43,246 nt of DNA from RGIG9041 sp045593905 (GTDB lineage Bacteria > Bacillota > Clostridia > Oscillospirales > QAKW01). The stretch spans positions 1 to 43,246 of the forward strand of contig JAZNXL010000016.1 of the NCBI GenBank assembly GCA_045593905.1, written 5' to 3'. Positions within the stretch are counted from its first letter, which is position 1. Every line of letters begins with the position of its first letter. The translations under genes and the position numbers were made by a program. Below are positions 15,690 through 22,331 of this stretch, piece by piece. Under the pieces are notes generated by a model, which was not told the DNA's origin, ran no database searches, and saw only the letters and a program-made list of their open reading frames with translations.

Positions 15690-18215
15690 TCTTTTTTATT
15701 GCCTAATCAGCTTGCCGCGTTTGGCGGCGGGTTAAACCAAAACCAAGTAAATGCGCATTTGCAAAAATACGGAAAAAACACACTGACCAAGGGTAAGCAG
15801 ACTACCTTTTTAAAGCAGTATCTTTTGGCGTTTTGCGACCCGATAATAAAAATTTTGTTAGTGGCGCTTGCGCTTAACGTGTTGATTGCGCTAAAAAACT
15901 CTAATATATATGAACCGCTTGGTATTGCGATTTCACTGTTTTTATCTACCTTTGTGTCGGCGCTTTCAGAATACGGCAGTCAAAGCGCGTTTTTAAAACT
16001 ATCGGCACAGTATAGCGATGCAACCGTAAGGGTTTATAGAAACTCGCGACTGTGCGTTTTGCCTGTAAGCGATATTACGGTGGGTGACAGGGTGGTTTTG
16101 TCGGCAGGCGAGCGGGTATCGGCAGATGGCGTAATTATAAAAGGCAGGGTATTTGTTGATATGTCGGCTCTTAACGGCGAGAGCGCCGAAAAAGAGCGGT
16201 ACTGCACAAAAACAGGCGACAAATGGGAGCTTTTAGACAAGGCTCAGCTATTTTGCGGAAGCGTTATAACATCGGGCGAGTGCGAAATGGTTGTTGGCAG
16301 AATTGGTGATGACACCTTTTTGGGCGGTGTTGCAAAAGAGGTGCAGTCGGGCTCTGACACCTCCCCGCTTACAAAACGGCTTTTCAAACTCGCAGGGCTT
16401 ATTGGTAAAATAGGCTATGCTGCTGCGGTGCTTGTGTTTTTTGCCGACCTGTTTAACGCGCTCGTTATAGAGTCGGGCTTTAATTTAGAAATTATTAAAC
16501 TGACTGTTATGTCAAAAGATATATTTGGCATTTTACTGCACTCGCTCACCCTTGCAATCACCGTTGTGGTGGTTGCGGTACCTGAGGGGTTGCCAATGAT
16601 GATAACGGTGGTACTGTCGTCGAATATGTCACGGCTTAAGCGCGACAATGTGCTTGTAAAAAAGCTTGCAGGCATTGAAACGGCAGGGTGTATAAATATG
16701 CTGTTTTGCGATAAAACAGGCACGCTCACAACAGGCAAGCTGAATGTTATTGACGTTTACAATATGCAAGGCAAAAGCGTTAAGCAGCTATTAAATAACG
16801 ATATGCGACTTTGCCTTGGCGCAAATAACGACAGCAGTATTATAGGCAAAAAGATAACAGGCGGTAACGCGACTGACCGCGCGCTTTTAAAGTTTGTGGG
16901 CAAGGTTGATGCGGCTATCAGTCAAAAAATACCTTTTGACAGCGATAAAAAATATTCGGCGGTTATGTGCGGCGGAAAATGGTACGCAAAGGGTGCACCC
17001 GAACTGTTTTTAAAAGATAAAACCGAGGCATATAAGATATGGCAAACACTTGCAACAAACGGTGTAAGGGTTATTGCAATGGCGACGGGTGATACGCTTT
17101 TAAATCTTGAGCCTATTGGTATTGTTGCAATAAACGACAGCCTGCGAAAAGACACAAAAGGCTCGGTTGCGCTTTTAAAACAGGCGGGAATTAACGTGTG
17201 TATGGTAACGGGCGACAATCTGCTTACTGCAAAGAGCATAGCAAAAGAAAGCGGAATACTCAAAAATGGTGACCTTGCTATAACACACGCCGAGCTTGAG
17301 GCTATGTCTGACAGCGAGGTTATATCGGTATTTGACAGGCTAAAGGTGGTGGCACGCGCGCTGCCGCAAGACAAAAGCCGACTTGTTCGGCTTTGTAAAG
17401 AGTCGGGGACTACCTGCGCTATGACGGGTGACGGCATAAACGATGCACCCGCCCTTAAGGCCGCCGACGTGGGCTTTGCAATGGGCAGCGGTACCGAGGT
17501 TGCAAAAGAGGCAGGGGACATTGTAATACTCGACGACAATATTTTGTCAATAACAAAAGCGGTGCTTTACGGCAGAACTATTTTTAAAAGCATACGCAAG
17601 TTTATTGTTTTTCAGCTCACCATTAATATGTGCGCGGTAGGTATATCGGTAATAGGGCCATTTATTGGCATTGATACGCCTGTTACCGTTGTACAAATGC
17701 TATGGATAAATATGATTATGGATACTCTTGCAGGGCTTGCGTTTGCGGGCGAAGCACCAAACAAGCGGTATATGAAAGAAAAGCCGCTGTCTGCCAGCGC
17801 TCAGGTTTTAAACAGGCAGTCGGTTATGCAAATTGCAGTTATGAGCGGTTATTCGCTTTTACTTTGCATTACATACCTTGCAACAAACCTGTTCAGAGTC
17901 AAGTTTTTATATTACACAGACTACGGCGTGTATATGAGCATATTTTTTGCGTTGTTTGTGTTTTTGGGGTTGTTTGCCGCAATTTGCGCGCGTGTGCCGA
18001 CCGCACTCAATTTGTTTTCGGGGCTTTCAAAAAACCGTGCGTTTATGTTTATATTCGGCGTGATTGCGATGACGCAGGTTATAATTATTTATTTTGGAAA
18101 AAGTATATTCCGTACTGTACCTATTCCGCTGAATATGCTTTTTGAGGCAATATGTATTTCAGCAACAATTGTTATTGCCGATTTTTTACGAAAACTATTT
18201 TTGAAAAATAGGTAG
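15687..18215 (+). CDS. Cation-translocating P-type ATPase, Ca2+-ATPase (P2) type
   Basis: This 842-aa P2-type ATPase probably exports Ca2+ (or Mn2+) at the cost of ATP. Seen are the N-terminal cation-ATPase domain, an actuator motif in variant form (LNGESAEKE), the M4 ion-site motif AVPEGLP (about residue 299), the phosphorylation motif DKTGTLT (D about 341), the nucleotide-binding domain, TGDGINDAPALKAADVGFAMG (about 580), and C-terminal membrane helices with WINMIMDTLAGLAFA. The chosen ATG lies in an inverted repeat with its RBS in the loop. No clear SigA promoter was found in the 48-nt gap after addA. The ion is inferred from family type. Confidence 0.92.
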   Translation: MSFLLPNQLAAFGGGLNQNQVNAHLQKYGKNTLTKGKQTTFLKQYLLAFCDPIIKILLVALALNVLIALKNSNIYEPLGIAISLFLSTFVSALSEYGSQSAFLKLSAQYSDATVRVYRNSRLCVLPVSDITVGDRVVLSAGERVSADGVIIKGRVFVDMSALNGESAEKERYCTKTGDKWELLDKAQLFCGSVITSGECEMVVGRIGDDTFLGGVAKEVQSGSDTSPLTKRLFKLAGLIGKIGYAAAVLVFFADLFNALVIESGFNLEIIKLTVMSKDIFGILLHSLTLAITVVVVAVPEGLPMMITVVLSSNMSRLKRDNVLVKKLAGIETAGCINMLFCDKTGTLTTGKLNVIDVYNMQGKSVKQLLNNDMRLCLGANNDSSIIGKKITGGNATDRALLKFVGKVDAAISQKIPFDSDKKYSAVMCGGKWYAKGAPELFLKDKTEAYKIWQTLATNGVRVIAMATGDTLLNLEPIGIVAINDSLRKDTKGSVALLKQAGINVCMVTGDNLLTAKSIAKESGILKNGDLAITHAELEAMSDSEVISVFDRLKVVARALPQDKSRLVRLCKESGTTCAMTGDGINDAPALKAADVGFAMGSGTEVAKEAGDIVILDDNILSITKAVLYGRTIFKSIRKFIVFQLTINMCAVGISVIGPFIGIDTPVTVVQMLWINMIMDTLAGLAFAGEAPNKRYMKEKPLSASAQVLNRQSVMQIAVMSGYSLLLCITYLATNLFRVKFLYYTDYGVYMSIFFALFVFLGLFAAICARVPTALNLFSGLSKNRAFMFIFGVIAMTQVIIIYFGKSIFRTVPIPLNMLFEAICISATIVIADFLRKLFLKNR

Positions 18216-18241
18216 AAAAAACGCATCTTTAATACTATAAT
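18213..18241 (+). promoter_or_regulatory. Promoter of the polysaccharide deacetylase gene
   Basis: TAGAAA (18213-18218), 17 nt, and TATAAT (18236-18241) stand just before AAAGGATGTG and the ATG. The -35 is weak (4/6), and the 5' UTR would be about 12 nt. Confidence 0.55.
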
Positions 18242-18259
18242 GTATTAAAAGGATGTGAA

Positions 18260-19501
18260 ATGATGAATTTTAAAAGAATTATTGCAGTTTTGCTTATTTT
18301 GGTAACGGTGTTTACCCTTGGCGGCTGTGCTTCTAAAAAGAACGAGTTTAAAGAAAGCAGCAAGGCGTTTTTTGGTGAGCTTTGTAAAAAGCCTACTTTA
18401 AAAACCGAACAAAAAACCGAGTTTACAAAACAGGGCTGGTACTCGTACGAAATGCCTGTTACCAAGTCTTATATCGATACAAAAATAAGCGAGTATTATA
18501 CAAACACCATAAATACATTTTTAGAAAAATCGCAAAAGGGCGATACGCTTGCAATTGGCTTTAAAGAGTATTTGCCTACAAATGACGTTGGCAGTATTGA
18601 GGTTGTTTACAAAAAAACAACAGCTCAAAAGGTTACAACAAAAAGCAAAATCTTTAGCTTTGATAAAAACTCTGATACCGCATTTGGCAAAGACCTTGAA
18701 GCTGCGGTCATGGGTCAGGTAAAGGCTAAGCTTTATGATAAAAACGCAAAGCTTAAGCAAATGAGCCATAACGACGGCGGACTGCTTGTTGAGCTTTCGG
18801 GCGGTAAAAACTGTACCGTTGAGTATCACAGTGTATATGACTATTTACCTGATAGTGTAAAAAGCGCGGTGGGCGAGCCGACAAAACGCTATGTTGATAC
18901 CACCAAAAAGCTTGTGGCAATTACCTTTGACGACGGTCCTTGCGTTTATACTGACGATATTTTAGATATACTTGAAAAAAACGACTCGGTTGCAACGTTT
19001 TTTGAACTCGGCAACCTTATAAAGTATAACGAAAGCGCAGTAAAACGCGCTGATAAAATGGGTTGCGAGGTTGCAGGTCACAGCTATTCGCATAAAAACT
19101 TACCAAAGCATAGTATAGAAGTAATGCAAAGTGAAATTTCAAAAACTGATGCTGAAATTGAGCGTGTAATCGGTAAAACACCGTCTATTGCGCGCCCGCC
19201 TTATGGCTCGGTTTCAGATAAAATGCTTGCAAACTGCGGCAAGGCAATGATTGGCTGGTCGGTTGATACAATGGACTGGAGCTCACGCGATAAAGACAAG
19301 GTTATTGCATCGGTTAAAAGAGCGGGTAACCTTGACGGCGACGTTATTTTAATGCACTCGCTTTACAAAAGCACTGTCGATGCTACAAAAGAGCTGGTGC
19401 CATACCTTATTAAAAACGGATATCAGCTTGTAACGGTGAGCGAGCTTTATCAATACCGTCACAACCAAAAGCTCGAAATTGGAAAATATTATAACGGATA
19501 G
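18260..19501 (+). CDS. Lipoprotein polysaccharide deacetylase (NodB/CE4 family)
   Basis: This 413-aa cell-surface enzyme is probably a peptidoglycan or N-acetylglucosamine-polymer deacetylase. A signal peptide ends in a lipobox (LGGC, about residues 20-23). The linker or PdaA/PgdA-like region of about 190 aa is followed by the CE4 catalytic domain: TFDDGP (about 222-227, base and metal Asp), HSYSH (metal histidines, about 274-278), RPPYGS (about 312) and a C-terminal MHSLY motif. All catalytic residues look intact. An ATG at 18263 is an equal alternative start. It ends in a hairpin that also holds the tspO RBS. Confidence 0.9.
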   Translation: MMNFKRIIAVLLILVTVFTLGGCASKKNEFKESSKAFFGELCKKPTLKTEQKTEFTKQGWYSYEMPVTKSYIDTKISEYYTNTINTFLEKSQKGDTLAIGFKEYLPTNDVGSIEVVYKKTTAQKVTTKSKIFSFDKNSDTAFGKDLEAAVMGQVKAKLYDKNAKLKQMSHNDGGLLVELSGGKNCTVEYHSVYDYLPDSVKSAVGEPTKRYVDTTKKLVAITFDDGPCVYTDDILDILEKNDSVATFFELGNLIKYNESAVKRADKMGCEVAGHSYSHKNLPKHSIEVMQSEISKTDAEIERVIGKTPSIARPPYGSVSDKMLANCGKAMIGWSVDTMDWSSRDKDKVIASVKRAGNLDGDVILMHSLYKSTVDATKELVPYLIKNGYQLVTVSELYQYRHNQKLEIGKYYNG

Positions 19502-19506
19502 CATAA

Positions 19507-19546
19507 ACCTCGTACAATGGCGAATACTATTGTACGAGGTGTTTTT
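19507..19546 (+). terminator. Terminator hairpin that contains the tspO Shine-Dalgarno
   Basis: A perfect 12-bp stem (ACCTCGTACAAT, 19507-19518; ATTGTACGAGGT, 19529-19540) with a 10-nt loop is followed by GTTTTT. It is a good intrinsic terminator for the deacetylase gene. The CGAGGTG in its right arm is also the only RBS candidate for tspO (ATG 19547), so read-through RNA would have a hidden RBS. Confidence 0.8.
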
Positions 19547-20020
19547 ATGAAAAAAATAAATTTAAAGGCGCTTGTTACCGCCATAGCAATACCGCTTGCG
19601 GTTGGCGGACTGTCGGCGTTTTTAACACGCGGGTCAATGAAAGATTTTGAGGCGCTTAACAAACCGCCCCTGTCGCCGCCCGGTTGGCTTTTTCCTGTGG
19701 TGTGGACAATTTTATTTATACTTATGGGCGTTGCGTCATACCTTGTGTATGTATCTGATGCACCGTATGTTACCAAAAAGAACGCACTTACCGTTTACGG
19801 TATTCAGCTTGTATTTAACTTTTTTTGGTCGATACTGTTTTTTAACCTGGCAATGTATTTAACAGCGTTTATATGGCTTGTTGTGTTATGGATGCTAATA
19901 CTTGTAACAACACTGCTTTTTTATGTTTGTGACAAGCGCGCCTCATACCTGTTAATTCCGTATATAGTATGGGTTGCGTTTGCAGGCTACCTTAACCTGT
20001 TTATATATTTATACAATTAA
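19547..20020 (+). CDS. tspO: TspO/MBR family tryptophan-rich membrane protein
   Basis: This 157-aa protein has five predicted transmembrane helices and belongs to the TspO/peripheral benzodiazepine receptor family, which binds porphyrins and hydrophobic ligands. The signature PPLSPPGWLFPVVWTILF, the N-terminal SMKDFEALNKPP and the helix-4/5 region W-L-V-V-L-W are typical. The ATG at 19547 is chosen over one at 19517 because TspO proteins start with this positively charged helix and because 19517 lies in the terminator stem. The RBS is sequestered by the hairpin. The physiological role in clostridia is unclear. Confidence 0.9.
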   Translation: MKKINLKALVTAIAIPLAVGGLSAFLTRGSMKDFEALNKPPLSPPGWLFPVVWTILFILMGVASYLVYVSDAPYVTKKNALTVYGIQLVFNFFWSILFFNLAMYLTAFIWLVVLWMLILVTTLLFYVCDKRASYLLIPYIVWVAFAGYLNLFIYLYN

Positions 20021-20051
20021 AAAAATCAGGAGTAAAAACTCCTGATTTTTT
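20020..20051. terminator. Bidirectional intrinsic terminator
   Basis: A 14-bp perfect stem (AAAAAATCAGGAGT/ACTCCTGATTTTTT, loop AAAA) lies between the convergent tspO and corC-like genes and works on both strands. Confidence 0.93.
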
Positions 20052-21306
20052 ATTCTTCTTCGGTTTCAATTTCAAGACGCTCAACCTTTGCGTTTTCAAC
20101 GCGGTGTGAGTCGGTTTCGGTTACAGTTACTTTAATATTTTCGTACTCAAAGCTGTCGCCTTGTTCGGCGATTTTGCCCAGCTGCTCACTTATCCAGCCG
20201 CCAACCGAAACACTTTCGGTTTCGCATTCAATATCGAAAAACTTAAAGAAATCATCAACACTTTCTGAGCCGTCAACGTTAAATACGTTTTCGTTTACCT
20301 GCTCAATATCTTCTTCGACCTCGTCGTGCTCGTCCCAGATTTCGCCAACAAGCTCTTCAAGAATATCTTCCATTGTGATAATACCTTTAGTGCCGCCGTA
20401 CTCGTCAACAACAATTGCCATGTGCGATTTTTCTTGCTGGAGTCGTTTTAATATATCGGTTACAAGCTCGAACTCGTGAATAAATATAGGCGGGGTTATA
20501 AGCTCTTTTAGCGGTTTTTCGGTCATTTTACCGTCGATGTAAAGGTCTTTTTGATTAATTACACCAACAACTGTGTCAATGGTGTCTTCATAAACGGGAA
20601 GACGTGAAAAGCGGGTTTCGGTAAATACCTTGGCAACCTCTTGGTTTGTTGCATCAACAGGTACTGCCTCAACGTCAACACGGTGGGTTAAAATTTCTTT
20701 TGCCTGTTTTTCGGTAACCTCAATAACGTTACGCAAAAGTTCGCCCTCGTCAGAGTCGATTGAGCCGTCCTGCTCAACCTCTTCAACCATCATTAAAAGC
20801 TCTTCTTGCGACATTTTAGCGCCGTCGTTTGACTTAAATATGAGTGATAAAAGCTTTTTCCAGCCTGTAAAAATAATGTTTACAGGTGTGAGCACAAACA
20901 CAAGCACGTTTAAAAGCGGGGCTGAAAACATTGAAAACTTTTCGGGCATATCTTTTGCAATGCTCTTGGGCGAGATTTCGCCAAACACAAGTACAACAAG
21001 AGTGATTACCGCGGTAGATACGCTGGGACCTTTCGCTTCGTCAATAAGGTGTATAAACACAACTGTGCCCAGAGAAGCAAGAAGTATGTTTACAATATTG
21101 TTGCCGATAAGTATGGTCGATAAAAGCTTATCGTAGTTTTCTGAAAGCTTTAAAACAAGCTTTGCACGTTTGTTGTCTTTTTCGGCAAGTGCTTTCATTT
21201 TAGTTTTACTAAAGGTTGAAAACGCCGTTTCGGTTGCCGAAAAGTAAGCCGACATAATGACACAAAAAATCATTATGGCAAGATAGATAGTTAAACTACT
21301 GTCCAT
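20050..21306 (-). CDS. CorC/HlyC family (CNNM-type) membrane protein, probable Mg2+ exporter
   Basis: This 418-aa protein has an N-terminal DUF21 transmembrane domain (about residues 1-190), two CBS domains (about 200-330, with the typical HRVDVEAVPVD, RFSRLPVYEDTIDTVVGVI and AIVVDEYGGTKGIITMEDILEELVGEI) and a C-terminal CorC_HlyC domain. Family members such as YhdP and MpfA in Bacillus and Staphylococcus and CNNM in animals move Mg2+ out of cells; some are annotated as hemolysins without evidence. GGAG lies unusually far (about 17 nt) from the ATG. It sits behind a separate promoter, short ORF and terminator, which suggests attenuation. Confidence 0.9.
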   Translation of the reverse strand: MDSSLTIYLAIMIFCVIMSAYFSATETAFSTFSKTKMKALAEKDNKRAKLVLKLSENYDKLLSTILIGNNIVNILLASLGTVVFIHLIDEAKGPSVSTAVITLVVLVFGEISPKSIAKDMPEKFSMFSAPLLNVLVFVLTPVNIIFTGWKKLLSLIFKSNDGAKMSQEELLMMVEEVEQDGSIDSDEGELLRNVIEVTEKQAKEILTHRVDVEAVPVDATNQEVAKVFTETRFSRLPVYEDTIDTVVGVINQKDLYIDGKMTEKPLKELITPPIFIHEFELVTDILKRLQQEKSHMAIVVDEYGGTKGIITMEDILEELVGEIWDEHDEVEEDIEQVNENVFNVDGSESVDDFFKFFDIECETESVSVGGWISEQLGKIAEQGDSFEYENIKVTVTETDSHRVENAKVERLEIETEEE

Positions 21307-21356
21307 TTTGTTTTAAATTAAATCTCCTTAATATGTAAAAAATTCATTATAGACGC

Positions 21357-21396
21357 AAAAAAGCACACCTATAGCGTAAACTGATATAGGTATGCT
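21357..21396 (-). terminator. Intrinsic terminator or attenuator in the corC leader
   Basis: On the minus strand, AGCATACCTATA and TATAGGTGTGCT form a 12-bp stem with one G-U pair and an 11-nt loop, followed by six U. It lies 50 nt upstream of the corC-like gene. The stem arms overlap codons 20-24 and 28-29 of the leader ORF, so a ribosome finishing that ORF would prevent the hairpin. Confidence 0.8.
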
Positions 21397-21455
21397 GTAT
21401 TGATTTTTAATATTGCATTGCGATTATCGTAATCGTCGCTACTGTCGCCGTCCAT
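21369..21455 (-). CDS. Putative 28-aa Asp-rich leader peptide
   Basis: The short ORF reads MDGDSSDDYDNRN at its N-terminus and ends QFTL. Five of the first ten residues are Asp. It lies between a perfect SigA promoter and an intrinsic terminator that overlaps its end. A GGAGG sits 13 nt before the ATG, which is longer than ideal and the main weakness. Acidic N-termini like this are known to destabilise translating ribosomes at low Mg2+ (intrinsic ribosome destabilisation, as in MgtL). That fits the downstream CorC-type Mg2+ transporter gene, but the link is an inference. It could also be a chance ORF in a short regulatory RNA. Confidence 0.5.
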   Translation of the reverse strand: MDGDSSDDYDNRNAILKINTAYLYQFTL

Positions 21456-21494
21456 TAAAAAGCAATGTCCTCCGTAACAATAATGTTTGTGGTG

Positions 21495-21523
21495 ATTATA
21501 ACACTAATAAATTAATATGTCAA
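21495..21523 (-). promoter_or_regulatory. Consensus SigA promoter of the corC leader
   Basis: On the minus strand, TTGACA (21523-21518), exactly 17 nt, and TATAAT (21500-21495) form a perfect consensus promoter, starting 5 nt after the fabG-like stop codon. Transcription should start near 21488. Confidence 0.93.
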
Positions 21524-21527
21524 GACC

Positions 21528-22238
21528 TTATATTGACATACCGCCGTCAACGCCCAGCACCTGACCTGTGATATATTCGTTTTGGGCAAGCGCGAATACT
21601 GCGTGCGCAACGTCGAGGCCGTTTCCTATTTTGCCAAGCGGAATAAGGTCTTTTAGCATGTCTTTATCAAGACCTTCAAGCATTTTTGACTCGATACAGC
21701 CGGGGGCAACACAGTTTACCGTTATGCCCGATGGCGCAAGCTCTTTTGCAAGCGCTTTTGTAAAGCCGATAACACCTGCTTTTGCCGCGCTGTATGCAAC
21801 CTCGCAGCTGGCGCCCGTAACACCCCAAACCGATGAGATGTTTACAACAGCGCCGCTTTGTTTTTTAAGCATTTGCGGAATTATTTTTTGTGTCAGAAGT
21901 ATTTGTGACAAAAGGTTTGTGTTAATAAGCTCGGTTGTTTTTTGTACATCGGTATCTAAAAATGCGCCTATATGACTGATGCCTGCGTTGTTTATTAGTA
22001 TATCGGCGCCGCCGAGTGAGTCGGCCGCGTCTGCAATTTTTTGTATGCCGTCGGCAGTTGAAATATCGGCAGATACAATTAAAATTTTAACGTTAAAGTC
22101 TTTTAACATATCGCGCACCTTGTTTGCGCCGTCTATGTTTTTGTTACAGCAAAGAACAATATTGTAGCCTTTTTTTGCTGCTTCATAAGCGCACATTGAG
22201 CCTATTGCACCTGAACCGCCTGTAATTACAACTGTCAT
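21528..22238 (-). CDS. SDR family oxidoreductase, 3-oxoacyl-ACP reductase (FabG)-like
   Basis: The 236-aa short-chain dehydrogenase has the cofactor motif TGGSGAIG (residues 6-13), NNAG, the catalytic Ser in NISSVWG, YSAAK (Y and K of the triad) and the C-terminal ITGQVLGVDGGMSI typical of FabG. It is likely NADPH-dependent and may act in fatty-acid elongation or as a related reductase. It stands alone, not in a fab cluster, so the exact substrate is uncertain. AGAGGTG is 8 nt before the ATG, and a good promoter lies upstream on the minus strand, divergent from recG. Confidence 0.85.
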   Translation of the reverse strand: MTVVITGGSGAIGSMCAYEAAKKGYNIVLCCNKNIDGANKVRDMLKDFNVKILIVSADISTADGIQKIADAADSLGGADILINNAGISHIGAFLDTDVQKTTELINTNLLSQILLTQKIIPQMLKKQSGAVVNISSVWGVTGASCEVAYSAAKAGVIGFTKALAKELAPSGITVNCVAPGCIESKMLEGLDKDMLKDLIPLGKIGNGLDVAHAVFALAQNEYITGQVLGVDGGMSI

Positions 22239-22260
22239 AAATTAACACCTCTTTTATGAT

Positions 22261-22289
22261 ATTGTATTTTAAAAGCGTGTTAATTTCAA
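22261..22289 (-). promoter_or_regulatory. SigA promoter of the fabG-like gene
   Basis: On the minus strand, TTGAAA (22289-22284), a 17-nt spacer and TACAAT (22266-22261) lie 22 nt before the start codon. Confidence 0.8.
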
Positions 22290-22296
22290 TGCTTTA

Positions 22297-22325
22297 TTGA
22301 AAAAAATAAAATATTGTATTATTAT
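22297..22325 (+). promoter_or_regulatory. recG promoter implying a leaderless transcript
   Basis: TTGAAA (22297-22302), 17 nt, and TATTAT (22320-22325). The predicted +1 falls at about 22332, which is the A of the recG ATG. No Shine-Dalgarno is present between promoter and start codon. Confidence 0.65.
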
Positions 22326-22331
22326 ATATGT

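Noticed and set aside
16922..17539. 205-aa minus-strand ORF opposite the P-type ATPase
   Set aside because: Serine/proline-rich antisense shadow of a well-supported gene; no RBS or promoter.
20630..21136. 168-aa plus-strand ORF opposite the CorC-like gene
   Set aside because: Antisense shadow, low-complexity Ser/Thr composition, no RBS.
21357..21500. Known metal riboswitch classes (M-box, yybP-ykoY, NiCo) in the corC leader
   Set aside because: I could not find the conserved motifs of these classes in the roughly 130-nt leader; the short ORF-terminator layout explains it better.
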